From positions 434,001 to 498,000 of the forward strand of contig OY781463.1 of assembly GCA_963676725.1 (NCBI GenBank): 64,000 nucleotides of DNA, in the 5' to 3' direction. How positions within the stretch are numbered: the stretch's first letter is position 1; the number at the start of each line of letters is the position of its first letter. Shown one piece after another: positions 8,130-17,104 of the stretch. The notes beneath the pieces are model-generated. The model was not told the DNA's origin. It saw only the letters and a program-made list of their open reading frames with translations, and searched no databases. The stretch comes from G963662905 sp963676725. GTDB taxonomy: Bacteria; Bacteroidota; Bacteroidia; Bacteroidales; WRLA01. A program made the translations under genes and the position numbers.

Positions 8130-9313
8130 TTTTGCTTTTGGTTTAGAGCCTCATTATAAAAGCTGTTGAGTTGTCCGGAAACCGCTTTCGTGCTAAAATG
8201 TTTCAAAGCGTAATTTCTGATATCCTGTTTATTATATGATGAGGATGTTTGCATCATCTTTTTCATGGCATGAGCAAGGGTATCAATATCGCGAGCCGGC
8301 ACCAATAAACCTCTTTCTTTAGAAACATGTTCAGAAATGCCGCCAACATCGGTGGCAATAACGGGAAGCCCGCAGGCAAAACCTTCATTGATGACCACGG
8401 GCATATTTTCATAATTACTGAAAAGCAGAAGGCAATTTGCTTCAGCCATAATGTGGCTCAATTCCTGTCCGGTTTTTAAACCGCAGAATTCTACAAGCTG
8501 ATCGAGCATCAGACTATGGCAATATTTTTTCATTTCCTCCAGGTCTTCGCCTTCGCCAATAAGCTGAACCCTGAAGGGAGTATTGGATTCGCTCAATAAT
8601 TTAATGCTATCCAAAAGCCCGCTGATATTCTTAGATCTGTTCTCGAAACAGGAAACATGCACAAATGTGAACAGCTTTGGCCTTTTATTCTCTCTTATGT
8701 TAAACAGTTCGGTGTCTACAACATTATGGATGATGCTGTATCTGCCATAAATTTTATGTGCAAGCATTGCGTTCTCCAGGTTTTTGCTGACCACTGTAAT
8801 TCGGTTTGCATGACCTACTACCAATTTTGTAGCAAATTTCCTCAAAACCCCATGATATGTATTTGTTATTGGCAAATAACGCGACCAATGTTCGGTAATA
8901 ATATAAGGAGTACCGTATCGAAGTTTCATCCAAAGTGCCGGAATTCCCAGTCGGGTTAAAATGTGTATATGAACCAAATCTGCCTTAAACCCGCTTTTAC
9001 GAATGTTTTTTATGGCGTTAAAAATAGTTTTGTAATACCGGAAAGCTTTTACCAGATCGGAGATAAAAGGTAGCTTTAGGGCAACTGGGGGATAATAAAT
9101 AAGGTAGGATTCAACGCCTTTAATGGCATTGTGTTCTGTATATACTTTGGTGATGCCTTCTAAAGGTTGAGCATAAATGAGGCAAATATTATTGTTTAAG
9201 GCAGCAGCTTCAGCATGCTTTTGGATAAAAAGCCCCGGCATTGGATCTGTTTTATTGGGATACCATCTGCAGAGGTAGAGGATATTTTTTCTATTTTGTG
9301 GGTTATTGATCAT
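8126..9313 (-). CDS. Glycosyltransferase family 4
   Basis: 395 residues with a GT-B layout: an N-terminal acceptor-side domain (NILYLCRWYPN, LVHIHILTRLG, TEHWSRY) and a C-terminal nucleotide-sugar domain with VHVSCFENRSKNISGLLDS, the QLIGEGEDLEE region and the EX7E-type motif ENMPVVINEGFACGLPVIATD that marks GT4 retaining enzymes. It would transfer a sugar from a nucleotide donor onto a lipid-linked or surface glycan in the cytoplasm. First gene of a two-gene unit with the formyltransferase/GINT1-like fusion. Donor and acceptor cannot be told. Confidence 0.88.
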   Translation of the reverse strand: MINNPQNRKNILYLCRWYPNKTDPMPGLFIQKHAEAAALNNNICLIYAQPLEGITKVYTEHNAIKGVESYLIYYPPVALKLPFISDLVKAFRYYKTIFNAIKNIRKSGFKADLVHIHILTRLGIPALWMKLRYGTPYIITEHWSRYLPITNTYHGVLRKFATKLVVGHANRITVVSKNLENAMLAHKIYGRYSIIHNVVDTELFNIRENKRPKLFTFVHVSCFENRSKNISGLLDSIKLLSESNTPFRVQLIGEGEDLEEMKKYCHSLMLDQLVEFCGLKTGQELSHIMAEANCLLLFSNYENMPVVINEGFACGLPVIATDVGGISEHVSKERGLLVPARDIDTLAHAMKKMMQTSSSYNKQDIRNYALKHFSTKAVSGQLNSFYNEALNQKQK

Positions 9314-9339
9314 GAAGAAACATGCTTGAAGTCAAAAGG

Positions 9340-9347
9340 CAAAGATA
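9340..9347 (-). promoter_or_regulatory. -7 element for the GT4 operon
   Basis: Minus-strand TATCTTTG, 26 nt upstream of the ATG at 9313. No clear -33 TTG at the expected spacing. Confidence 0.45.
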
Positions 9348-9469
9348 GTCCAACAAAGCAAAACTGCTTGCATTTGCATGCTATAAATCCGTTTTTATTC
9401 ATTTTTTTGGCGAAATACGCAGCAAATTGGAGAAAATAGGGGTTTTATTGAAAATTAGTGTTAAATTTA

Positions 9470-9501
9470 TTTGGATATTAGGAATAGGTATTATACTTTT
9501 G
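9470..9501 (+). promoter_or_regulatory. Strong Bacteroidota promoter in the ORF-free region before rpsL
   Basis: TTTG at 9470-9473, then exactly 20 nt, then TACTTTTG at 9494-9501. This is one of the best promoter matches in the window, yet no plus-strand ORF follows for 300 nt, so it probably drives an RNA. Confidence 0.65.
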
Positions 9502-9504
9502 CAC

Positions 9505-9690
9505 CCACTTTTGAATGAAGGAGTATATAATGCTGTTTCATAGGATAAAAGAGAATATAGGAAGCCTGAGAAAGTAAGACTAATATAGGTTTCTGCGGAT
9601 AACGGTAACGTCACCTCATAAAAGTTATCTAAGATAGTCTACCCCACCTGGTGTATGCCTGTATTCAATTTCATCAATTTTCAAAAGAGT
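9505..9690 (+). ncRNA. Candidate structured RNA of about 180 nt (function unknown, possibly 6S-like)
   Basis: It begins just after a consensus promoter. CTTTTGAA (9508-9515) can pair with TTCAAAAG (9680-9687), closing a 180-nt span. Inside it, GAAGCCT (9561-9567) pairs with AGGTTTC (9587-9593), and GGATAAC (9597-9603) pairs with GTTATCT (9624-9630), the latter enclosing a GGT/ACC mini-stem. There is no good ORF. The length and long-range closing stem recall 6S RNA, but I cannot confirm any family; a long leader or attenuator for rpsL is the alternative. No U-tract terminator is visible at the 3' end. Confidence 0.4.
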
Positions 9691-9806
9691 TTTAAGAAAT
9701 GTTTGTGAAAGACAAATTGTTTTTCAAAAACATGCGAATAAATTAAAATTATTTATACTTTTGCAGTCCCAAATTTTGAGGGTATTAAAAAAATAAAAAA
9801 GTTGAT
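9691..9806 (+). promoter_or_regulatory. rpsL leader with its own -7 element
   Basis: TACTTTTG at 9756-9763 lies 43 nt upstream of the rpsL ATG and is probably the main promoter of the ribosomal array. No TTG is seen 19-21 nt upstream. No Shine-Dalgarno sequence precedes the ATG; the leader is AT-rich, as is usual for highly expressed Bacteroidota genes. Confidence 0.55.
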
Positions 9807-10184
9807 ATGCCGACAATTCAACAATTAGTCAGAAAAGGACGCAGGAAGTTAGTTGAAAAGAGTAAGTCTCCTGCTCTCGATGCTTGTCCTCAGAGACGGG
9901 GCGTTTGCGTCAGGGTTTATACTACAACTCCTAAGAAGCCAAACTCAGCCATGCGTAAAGTGGCAAGGGTACGACTCACCAATGGTAAAGAGGTGAATGC
10001 CTATATTCCTGGTGAAGGCCATAACCTTCAGGAGCACAGTATTGTTATGATCCGTGGTGGAAGGGTAAAAGACCTTCCTGGTGTTCGTTATCATATTATT
10101 CGTGGAGCGCTTGATACTTCCGGTGTAGAAGGAAGAACACAAAGGCGATCTAAGTATGGTACGAAAAGGCCAAAACAAAAATAA
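9807..10184 (+). CDS. rpsL: Ribosomal protein S12
   Basis: 125 residues, full length. S12 sits at the decoding centre of the 30S subunit and controls accuracy. The loop PKKPNSAMRKVARV, which is the streptomycin-contact region, and the second loop LPGVRYHIIRGALDTSG are unaltered. First gene of the array, 32 nt ahead of rpsG; the str genes come first, then S10, with no tuf gene between them. Confidence 0.98.
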   Translation: MPTIQQLVRKGRRKLVEKSKSPALDACPQRRGVCVRVYTTTPKKPNSAMRKVARVRLTNGKEVNAYIPGEGHNLQEHSIVMIRGGRVKDLPGVRYHIIRGALDTSGVEGRTQRRSKYGTKRPKQK

Positions 10185-10216
10185 ATAGCAGGATTAATTA
10201 GAAGAATCAAGGTACG

Positions 10217-10684
10217 ATGAGAAAATCAAAACCAAAGAAGAGGATAATTCTGGGCGATCCAAAGTACAACGATCAGTTGGTTACTAAGTTCGTGAATAAT
10301 ATGATGTACAGCGGAAAGAAAAATCTTTCCTACAACATCTTTTATGATGCTATGGACATCGTTAGCGAAAAAACCGGAGAGAATGGTCTTGAAGTATGGA
10401 AAAAAGCACTTGCAAATGTTACTCCTGCAGTTGAAGTAAGGAGTCGTCGTATTGGTGGTGCCACATTCCAAATCCCTACAGAAATTCCTTCAAACAGGAA
10501 AGCTTCTATAGGAATGAAAAACCTGATCGGTTTCTCACGCAAACGTCATGAAAAAACAATGGGTGCCAAATTAGCAGCGGAAATTGTAGCTGCTTATAAT
10601 GAAGAAGGTTCTGCTTATAAGCGTAAAGAAGATACGCACCGCATGGCCGACGCAAACAAAGCATTCTCGCATTTTAGATTCTAA
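10217..10684 (+). CDS. rpsG: Ribosomal protein S7
   Basis: 155 residues, normal length. S7 nucleates assembly of the 30S head and lines the E site. Recognised by MRKSKPKKR at the N-terminus and the conserved core VEVRSRRIGGATFQIP and RKASIGMKNLIGFSRKR. Lies between rpsL and fusA with a 21-nt gap to the latter, the classic str-operon order. Confidence 0.98.
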   Translation: MRKSKPKKRIILGDPKYNDQLVTKFVNNMMYSGKKNLSYNIFYDAMDIVSEKTGENGLEVWKKALANVTPAVEVRSRRIGGATFQIPTEIPSNRKASIGMKNLIGFSRKRHEKTMGAKLAAEIVAAYNEEGSAYKRKEDTHRMADANKAFSHFRF

Positions 10685-10705
10685 ATAGAAGAGATCCGGT
10701 ATAAA

Positions 10706-12802
10706 ATGAATAACAGAATAGAACATACACGTAATATTGGCATCGTTGCCCATATCGACGCGGGTAAAACCACGACGACTGAACGTGTACTCTATTATAC
10801 CGGTATCAACCATAAAATTGGCGAAGTTCATGAAGGAACCGCCACTATGGATTGGATGGAGCAAGAGAAGGAACGTGGAATCACGATAACTTCTGCTGCA
10901 ACCAGCGTCTTCTGGAAAACCAACGACGAAGAGTACAAAATCAATATTATTGATACGCCCGGACATGTTGATTTTACAGTAGAGGTTGAACGTTCACTTA
11001 GAATACTTGATGGTGCCGTGGGTATCTTTTGTGGAGTCGGTGGAGTCGAACCACAGTCAGAAACTGTCTGGAGACAAGCCGATAAATACAGTGTGCCACG
11101 CATCAGTTATATTAATAAACTGGATCGTACAGGAGCAGATTTCTTTAATGTGCTCGAAGATATTGAAGCTAAACTGCATATTGTTCCTGTCCCACTTCAA
11201 CTGCCTTTAGGTGAAGAAGAAGATTTTTATGGTGTAATCAACTTGCTCGATGGAGCAGCTTACACATGGGATAAAGAAAGCAAAGGTGCAATAATGCAAA
11301 AGATAGATATTCCGGAAGAAATGATGGAAACCTATCTGAAATGGCGAAATAAGCTTATTGAAGGTGTCGCTGAGGAGGACGAAGTCCTTTTTGAAAAGTT
11401 CCTTGAAAATCCTGAATCAATTAGTCTATCCGAAATTCGTGCTGCAATTCGTAAAGCAACATTAGAGTTAAAAATTACCCCGGTGTTTTGTGGGTCTTCC
11501 CTGAAAAATATTGGTGTACAACCTCTGCTTGATGGTATTGTAGATTACCTTCCTTCTCCTTTGGATCTTCCTGCAATAGTTGGAATTAATCCAAAAACTG
11601 AAATTAAGGAATCACGAAAATTAATCACAGAAGAGAAATTTAGCGCTCTGGCATTTAAAATTGCTACAGATCCGTTTATGGGTCGTATGGCTTTTTTCCG
11701 GGTTTATTCCGGCTCTCTAGATGCCGGTAGTGTTGTTCTAAATGTGAATACAGGCAAAAAGGAACGTATTGCCAGAATTATGCAAATGCATGCTTCTAAA
11801 CAGATACCCCTTGATCGGATCGAAGCTGGTGATATTGGTGCCGCCGTAGGGTTTAAACAAATTCGTACTGGAGATAGCCTTACAGACCTGAATCATCCTA
11901 TATTATTGGATACCATTGTATTTCCTGAACCTGTGATTAGCATTGCAGTAGAGCCTAAAGTACAAGACGATGTTGATAAATTGAGCCTATCGCTTGATAA
12001 ATTAGCAGAAGAGGATCCTACTTTTACAATTCGTATTGATGAAGAAACAGGCCAGACTATTATCAGTGGTATGGGAGAGCTTCATCTCGATATAATTATC
12101 GACCGTTTAAGACGGGAATTTAATATAGAATGTACAAAAGGTAGGCCGCAAGTTGCTTATAAAGAGGCTATTAAGAATACAGTCCGTTTTAGGGAAGTAT
12201 ATAAAAAACAAAGCGGGGGCAAAGGTCGTTTTGCAGATATCCTATTTGAAATTGAGCCTCCCCAAAATGGCGAAAAAGGCCTTGAGTTCATAAATGATAC
12301 TAAAGGCGGGTCAATTCCAAAAGAATATATTCCTTCAATCAAAAAAGGTTTCGAAAATGCAATGGTAAATGGGCCATTAGCAGGTTATCAAATCTGGGGA
12401 TTGAAAGTGCGCTTACTTGATGGTTCAACTCATCCTGTAGATTCTGATGCAATGGCTTTTGAAGCAGCATCGGTACTAGGTTTTCGGGAAGCAAGTAAGC
12501 AAGCAAATAAAACACTTCTTGAACCAATTATGCGCTTAGAAGTAGTTACTCCCGAAGAATATGTTGGTGATATCAGCGGCGATCTTAATAAACGCAGAGG
12601 ACATCTTGAAAACATAGAAGGACTAAACAATGGATCTCAGGTAATTAAAGCAAAAGCTCCTATGGCTCATTTGTTTGGATATGTAACAGCACTGCGTACC
12701 ATCACCTCAGGACGCGCAACAGCAAGTATGGAATTTTCGCACTTTGCAGAAATTCCGGAAAGCATGCTGAATGAGGTACTAATAAAAGTGAGAGGTTATT
12801 AA
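10706..12802 (+). CDS. fusA: Elongation factor G
   Basis: 698 residues. The GTPase drives translocation of tRNA and mRNA through the ribosome and, with RRF, subunit recycling. The G domain carries AHIDAGKTTTTE (P loop), RGITITSAA (switch I), DTPGHVDF (switch II) and NKLDR; domains II-V follow, with GMGELHLDIIIDRL and the domain IV run GSTHPVDSDAMAF. The C-terminus FAEIPESMLNEVLIKVRGY is intact. It is followed directly by rpsJ, joining the str and S10 groups. Confidence 0.97.
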   Translation: MNNRIEHTRNIGIVAHIDAGKTTTTERVLYYTGINHKIGEVHEGTATMDWMEQEKERGITITSAATSVFWKTNDEEYKINIIDTPGHVDFTVEVERSLRILDGAVGIFCGVGGVEPQSETVWRQADKYSVPRISYINKLDRTGADFFNVLEDIEAKLHIVPVPLQLPLGEEEDFYGVINLLDGAAYTWDKESKGAIMQKIDIPEEMMETYLKWRNKLIEGVAEEDEVLFEKFLENPESISLSEIRAAIRKATLELKITPVFCGSSLKNIGVQPLLDGIVDYLPSPLDLPAIVGINPKTEIKESRKLITEEKFSALAFKIATDPFMGRMAFFRVYSGSLDAGSVVLNVNTGKKERIARIMQMHASKQIPLDRIEAGDIGAAVGFKQIRTGDSLTDLNHPILLDTIVFPEPVISIAVEPKVQDDVDKLSLSLDKLAEEDPTFTIRIDEETGQTIISGMGELHLDIIIDRLRREFNIECTKGRPQVAYKEAIKNTVRFREVYKKQSGGKGRFADILFEIEPPQNGEKGLEFINDTKGGSIPKEYIPSIKKGFENAMVNGPLAGYQIWGLKVRLLDGSTHPVDSDAMAFEAASVLGFREASKQANKTLLEPIMRLEVVTPEEYVGDISGDLNKRRGHLENIEGLNNGSQVIKAKAPMAHLFGYVTALRTITSGRATASMEFSHFAEIPESMLNEVLIKVRGY

Positions 12803-12828
12803 GCATTCATTTATAAAGTTTTATAACA

Positions 12829-13134
12829 GTGAACCAAAGAATTAGAATTAAATTAAAGTCCTACGATCACAACCTGGTTGATAAGTCAGCTGAAAAGATC
12901 GTCAAAACTGTTAAGTCTACTGGTGCAATAGTCAGCGGACCAATACCACTGCCAACAAATAAGCAGATTTTCACTGTTCTTAAGTCAACATTTGTGAACA
13001 AGAAATCAAGAGATCAATATCAATTGAGTTCTTATAAGCGACTGCTTGACATCTACAGCTCAACATCAAAAACCATCGATGCATTGATGAAGCTTGAGTT
13101 GCCCAGTGGAGTTGAAGTAGAAATAAAGGTGTGA
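12829..13134 (+). CDS. rpsJ: Ribosomal protein S10
   Basis: 101 residues from a GTG start; no nearer ATG gives the conserved N-terminus NQRIRIKLKSYDHNLVD. S10 is a 30S head protein and, in other bacteria, also the NusE antitermination factor. The family motif PLPTNKQIFTVLKSTFVNKK is present (usually PLPT...RSPH). First gene of the S10 group. Confidence 0.97.
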   Translation: MNQRIRIKLKSYDHNLVDKSAEKIVKTVKSTGAIVSGPIPLPTNKQIFTVLKSTFVNKKSRDQYQLSSYKRLLDIYSSTSKTIDALMKLELPSGVEVEIKV

Positions 13135-13172
13135 TCAATTTAGAATTTGACAACGGCAAAAAATAGCTAGCA

Positions 13173-13802
13173 ATGTCAGGATTAATAGGAAAGAAGATAG
13201 GAATGACCAGTATTTATGATGCCTCTGGAAAATATGTTCCATGTACGGTTATCCAGGCTGGTCCCTGTGCAGTGACACAGGTAAAAACAAAAGCAATTGA
13301 TGGTTATGATGCCATTCAGTTAGCCTACGAGGATAAAAAGGATAAGCATACCACCAAAGCTCTTAAAGGGCATTTTGAAAAGGCCGGCGTAAGTCCAAAA
13401 CGAAAAGTTGCAGAATTTACACGTTTTGAAGCAGGCAATCAGAAGAAATTTGGTGATGTAGTTACCGTCGAGGAGTTTATTGAAGGAGAATTTGTTGATG
13501 TAGTTGGCACAAGTAAAGGTAAAGGATTTCAGGGCGTTGTAAAACGCTATGGTTTTGCCGGTGTAGGTGATGCAACGCATGGTCAGCATAACAGACTTCG
13601 CGCTCCTGGTTCGCTTGGTGCATCCTCCTATCCAAGTCGCGTTTTTAAAGGAATGCGCATGGCAGGTCGTACAGGAAGTGACAGGGTGAAGATGATCAAC
13701 CTGAAAATTATGCAAATACATCCTGAGAAAAATGTCATCGTAGTTAAAGGTTCCGTTCCCGGTTCCATTGGATCATATTTAATTGTAGAGAGATGGAGTT
13801 AG
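13173..13802 (+). CDS. rplC: Ribosomal protein L3
   Basis: 209 residues. L3 is an early 50S assembly protein reaching the peptidyl-transferase centre. MSGLIGKKIGMTSIYD at the N-terminus and GTSKGKGFQGVVKRYGFAG with GHNRLRAPGSLG-type residues (here QHNRLRAPGSLGAS) in the tentacle are diagnostic. Its last 10 nt overlap the start of rplD, so the two are translationally coupled. Confidence 0.97.
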   Translation: MSGLIGKKIGMTSIYDASGKYVPCTVIQAGPCAVTQVKTKAIDGYDAIQLAYEDKKDKHTTKALKGHFEKAGVSPKRKVAEFTRFEAGNQKKFGDVVTVEEFIEGEFVDVVGTSKGKGFQGVVKRYGFAGVGDATHGQHNRLRAPGSLGASSYPSRVFKGMRMAGRTGSDRVKMINLKIMQIHPEKNVIVVKGSVPGSIGSYLIVERWS

Positions 13803-14425
13803 AAGTATATAGCATAAAGGGCGAAAGCACCTCACGTAAGGTTTCACTGGATGCATCAATTTTTGGTATCGAACCCAACGATCACGCTATTTATCTTGAT
13901 GTGAAACAATTTCTGGCAAACCAGAGGCAAGGCACGCATAGCTCAAAAGAGCGCAGCATGCTTAGCGGAAGTACCCGAAAGCTTAAACGCCAAAAAGGTA
14001 CCGGTACTGCAAGATATGGCGATATCAAGAACCCCTTATTTAGAGGTGGAGCCCGTGCATTTGGTCCAGAACCACGTGATTATAGCTTTAAATTGAATAA
14101 AAAACTCAAACGTCTTGCGAATAAATCTGCACTGACTTATAAAGCAGCAGAGAACGGCATAACAGTAATCGAAGATTTTGATTTTGAAAGCCCGAAAACA
14201 AAAAATTTCACAGCGCTTTTAAAGAACCTTAAGCTTGAAGATAAAAAGACCCTTTTTGTGGTTAGCGAATCTCATAATAACGTATATTTGTCGGCTCGAA
14301 ACCTGCAAAATGCAAATATTATAATGGCTTCAAACTTAAACACATATGAAATACTCAAGGCAAAACGCTTGGTTTTCCTCGAGAGTTCATTGGGCAAAAT
14401 TGAAGAACGCTTTGCCACAGCATAA
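13793..14425 (+). CDS. rplD: Ribosomal protein L4
   Basis: 210 residues. L4 lines the exit tunnel and in some bacteria represses the S10 operon; no such leader structure was recognised here. The tunnel loop KLKRQKGTGTARYGDIKNP and FRGGARAFGP are the family signature. The ATG lies inside the last codons of rplC (10-nt overlap). Confidence 0.97.
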   Translation: MELEVYSIKGESTSRKVSLDASIFGIEPNDHAIYLDVKQFLANQRQGTHSSKERSMLSGSTRKLKRQKGTGTARYGDIKNPLFRGGARAFGPEPRDYSFKLNKKLKRLANKSALTYKAAENGITVIEDFDFESPKTKNFTALLKNLKLEDKKTLFVVSESHNNVYLSARNLQNANIIMASNLNTYEILKAKRLVFLESSLGKIEERFATA

Positions 14426-14462
14426 GCAAAACAGGGTTTACGAATAAGAAAAGAGGTAAAAC

Positions 14463-14753
14463 ATGAATATTATTTTAAAGCCGGTCATAACAGAAAAAAT
14501 GACAGCCATAGGCGAAAAAGAGAACCAGTTTGGGTTTATCGTAAGCCGGAAGGCCAATAAACTGGAGATTAAAAAAGCCATTGAAGATTTGTATGGTGTG
14601 GAGGTTGTGGCAGTGAATACCATGAATTACAGCGGTAAGAACAAGGCCAGATATACCAAAACAGGCTATATCTCCGGTAGGACCAATTCGTACAAGAAGG
14701 CTATGATTACCATAGCAGAAGGACAAACAATTGATTTTTACAGCAACATTTAG
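14463..14753 (+). CDS. rplW: Ribosomal protein L23
   Basis: 96 residues. L23 sits at the tunnel exit and docks trigger factor and SRP. Recognised by ILKPVITEKMTAIGE and the EIKKAIEDLYGVEVVAVNTMN core. Starts MNIILKPV, 37 nt after rplD; the ATG is preceded by AAGAGGTAAAAC, a weak purine-rich stretch. Confidence 0.96.
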   Translation: MNIILKPVITEKMTAIGEKENQFGFIVSRKANKLEIKKAIEDLYGVEVVAVNTMNYSGKNKARYTKTGYISGRTNSYKKAMITIAEGQTIDFYSNI

Positions 14754-14765
14754 GAGTAAATAAAG

Positions 14766-15593
14766 ATGGCTTTAAAGAAATATAAACCGACGACACCAGG
14801 TCAACGTTTCAAGCTTATCAGCGCGTTTGACGATGTAACTACCAACCGTCCCGAAAAGAGTTTAACTGTAGGTATCCACAAAAGTGGTGGACGTAACAGC
14901 CAAGGACGTATGACTAACCGCTATATGGGTGGTGGACATAAACGTAAATACAGAATCATCGATTTTAAGCGTGATAAAGAGGGAATCCCTGCGACGGTTA
15001 AAACAATTGAATACGATCCAAACCGTACAGCAAGAATCGCTTTACTCGAATATCAAGACGGTGAAAAGCGCTATATTGTTGCTCCAACAGGATTGAAAGT
15101 TGGAATGGAAATCAATAGTGGTAACGGAGCAGTACCGGAAATCGGTAACTCTTTGTACCTTAGTGAAATCCCTTACGGTACTATTATACATAATATTGAG
15201 CTTCGCCCAGGGCAAGGTGCAAAAATGGCTCGCAGCGCGGGATCTTATGCACAGCTTCTTTCACGTGAAGGAAAATTTGCCCTCCTGAAAATGCCTTCTG
15301 GTGAAATTAGGATGATCTTGCAAACATGTAAAGCGACTATAGGCTCAGTATCCAATTCAGAACATAACCTTGAAGTTAGTGGTAAAGCAGGTCGTTCCAG
15401 ATGGAAAGGTCGTCGCCCAAGGGTAAGAGGTGTTGTAATGAACCCTGTCGATCACCCAATGGGTGGTGGTGAAGGACGTTCCTCAGGAGGTCACCCACGT
15501 TCACGTAATGGTGTTCCTGCTAAAGGATACAAAACACGCGCACCTAAGAAGGCGTCGGATAAGTATATCGTTGAAAGAAGAAAGAAGAAATAA
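14766..15593 (+). CDS. rplB: Ribosomal protein L2
   Basis: 275 residues. L2 is required for subunit joining and peptidyl transfer. The signature around the functional histidine, MNPVDHPMGGGEGR, is intact, as are GGGHKRKYRIIDFKR and the C-terminal KGYKTR run. Sits 12 nt after rplW. Confidence 0.98.
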   Translation: MALKKYKPTTPGQRFKLISAFDDVTTNRPEKSLTVGIHKSGGRNSQGRMTNRYMGGGHKRKYRIIDFKRDKEGIPATVKTIEYDPNRTARIALLEYQDGEKRYIVAPTGLKVGMEINSGNGAVPEIGNSLYLSEIPYGTIIHNIELRPGQGAKMARSAGSYAQLLSREGKFALLKMPSGEIRMILQTCKATIGSVSNSEHNLEVSGKAGRSRWKGRRPRVRGVVMNPVDHPMGGGEGRSSGGHPRSRNGVPAKGYKTRAPKKASDKYIVERRKKK

Positions 15594-15612
15594 CAAGTTA
15601 ATCTGAGAGATT

Positions 15613-15891
15613 ATGAGTCGTTCCCTTAAAAAAGGACCATACGTCCACTATAAACTTGAAAAAAAGGTGTTCATTAACGCTGAAGCCAAAAAGAAAGTGG
15701 TGATCAAAACCTGGTCTAGAGCATCCATGATAACACCTGATTTTGTCGGACAAACGATTGCAGTCCATAACGGAAATAAATTTATTCCTGTTTATGTTAC
15801 TGAAAACATGGTAGGCCACAAACTGGGTGAATTTGCCCCTACACGTACATATCGTGGCCATGGTGGTAATAAAGATAAAGGCAAAAAATAA
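15613..15891 (+). CDS. rpsS: Ribosomal protein S19
   Basis: 92 residues. S19 pairs with S13 in the 30S head near the A site. SRSLKKGPYVHYKLEKK at the N-terminus and TWSRASMITPDFVGQTIAVHNG and HKLGEFAPTRTYRGH-type C-terminal residues are diagnostic. Confidence 0.97.
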   Translation: MSRSLKKGPYVHYKLEKKVFINAEAKKKVVIKTWSRASMITPDFVGQTIAVHNGNKFIPVYVTENMVGHKLGEFAPTRTYRGHGGNKDKGKK

Positions 15892-15903
15892 AGACTGATA
15901 AGC

Positions 15904-16332
15904 ATGGGATCAAGAAAACATATCAGAGCTGAAGAACGAAAAGCAGCTAAAAAGAATACTTATGTAGCCCGTTTAAATAACGTGCCTACGTCACCACGAA
16001 AAATGCGTCTAGTCGCTGACATGGTTAGAGGTATGGGTGTTGAGCAAGCGCTTCACGTTCTGAAATATTCCCCAAAGGAAGCTTCAGGAAGGGTTTACAA
16101 ACTTTTGCTGTCTGCGATGGCTAACTGGCAGGTGAAAAACGAAGGTGAAAAATTGGAAGATAACGACCTGTACATTATGAAAATTAGTGTGGATGCCGGC
16201 CGTATGCTCAAACGTATTCAAACTGCACCGCAAGGGAGAGCACATAGAATTCGTAAGCGTTCCAACCATGTAACCCTCGAACTAGGCAGCAGGTTAGAAG
16301 CTGAAGTAAGTACCGAAGAAGAAGTTCAATAA
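15904..16332 (+). CDS. rplV: Ribosomal protein L22
   Basis: 142 residues, longer than the E. coli protein by N-terminal basic and C-terminal acidic extensions (ending VSTEEEVQ). L22 narrows the exit tunnel with its beta hairpin, seen here as RMLKRIQTAPQGRAHRIRKR. The helical core NVPTSPRKMRLVADMVRG is canonical. Twelve nt after rpsS. Confidence 0.96.
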   Translation: MGSRKHIRAEERKAAKKNTYVARLNNVPTSPRKMRLVADMVRGMGVEQALHVLKYSPKEASGRVYKLLLSAMANWQVKNEGEKLEDNDLYIMKISVDAGRMLKRIQTAPQGRAHRIRKRSNHVTLELGSRLEAEVSTEEEVQ

Positions 16333-16357
16333 CAAGTTAACAAACGATTGCTATATA

Positions 16358-17071
16358 ATGGGACAAAAAACAAATCCAATCGGCCTGAGGCTTGGTATCA
16401 TCAAAGGATGGGATTCCAATTGGTATGGAGGTCGCAAGTTTGACCAGAAGCTTGTCGAGGATGAGAAAATCAGAAATTACCTGAATGCACGCTTATCAAA
16501 AGCCAGTATATCTAAAATATTGATCGCGCGTACTCTTAAATTAGTTACAGTTACAGTAATGACTGCCCGACCAGGTATCATTATTGGTAAAGGTGGCCAA
16601 GAAGTGGACAAACTGAAGGAAGAATTGAAAAATCTTACCGATAAAGAAGTTCAGATTAATATCTCAGAGATTAAACGCCCGGAACTCGATGCAAAATTAG
16701 TTGCAGCTTCCATCGCTCGTCAGATTGAAGGAAGGGTTTCGTTTAGAAGGGCTATCAAAACTTCGGTTGCCAGTACAATGCGTATGGGCGCTGAAGGGAT
16801 AAAAGTACTGATCTCCGGTCGTCTTGGGGGTGCTGAAATGGCTAGAAATGAAATGTATAAAGAGGGGCGTACTCCGTTACATACGCTTCGCGCAGACATT
16901 GATTATGCCAGAGAAGAAGCTCATACTACCTATGGACGAATTGGTGTGAAAGTTTGGATTTGCAAAGGGGAAATTTATGGGAAACCGGAACTAGTACCTA
17001 CAACCCTCGAGCAAAACAAAAAACCACATAGCGGCCGTAAAAGCGGTGGCGGTGGCCGAAAAAGAAGATAA
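16358..17071 (+). CDS. rpsC: Ribosomal protein S3
   Basis: 237 residues. S3 forms part of the mRNA entry channel and its helicase activity. The N-terminus MGQKTNPIGLRLGI, a type II KH domain with IIIGKGGQEVDKL, and the C-terminal domain (GAEMARNEMYKEGR, GRIGVKVWICKGEI) are all present. It ends in a Gly/Lys/Arg-rich tail. Confidence 0.98.
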   Translation: MGQKTNPIGLRLGIIKGWDSNWYGGRKFDQKLVEDEKIRNYLNARLSKASISKILIARTLKLVTVTVMTARPGIIIGKGGQEVDKLKEELKNLTDKEVQINISEIKRPELDAKLVAASIARQIEGRVSFRRAIKTSVASTMRMGAEGIKVLISGRLGGAEMARNEMYKEGRTPLHTLRADIDYAREEAHTTYGRIGVKVWICKGEIYGKPELVPTTLEQNKKPHSGRKSGGGGRKRR

Positions 17072-17104
17072 TATCTGTTAATCATTTAATAGAATAAGAC
17101 AAAA

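Noticed and set aside
9505..9690. RNase P, SRP or tmRNA in the rpsL upstream region
   Set aside because: The characteristic conserved motifs of these RNAs are absent; only a generic structured RNA is supported.
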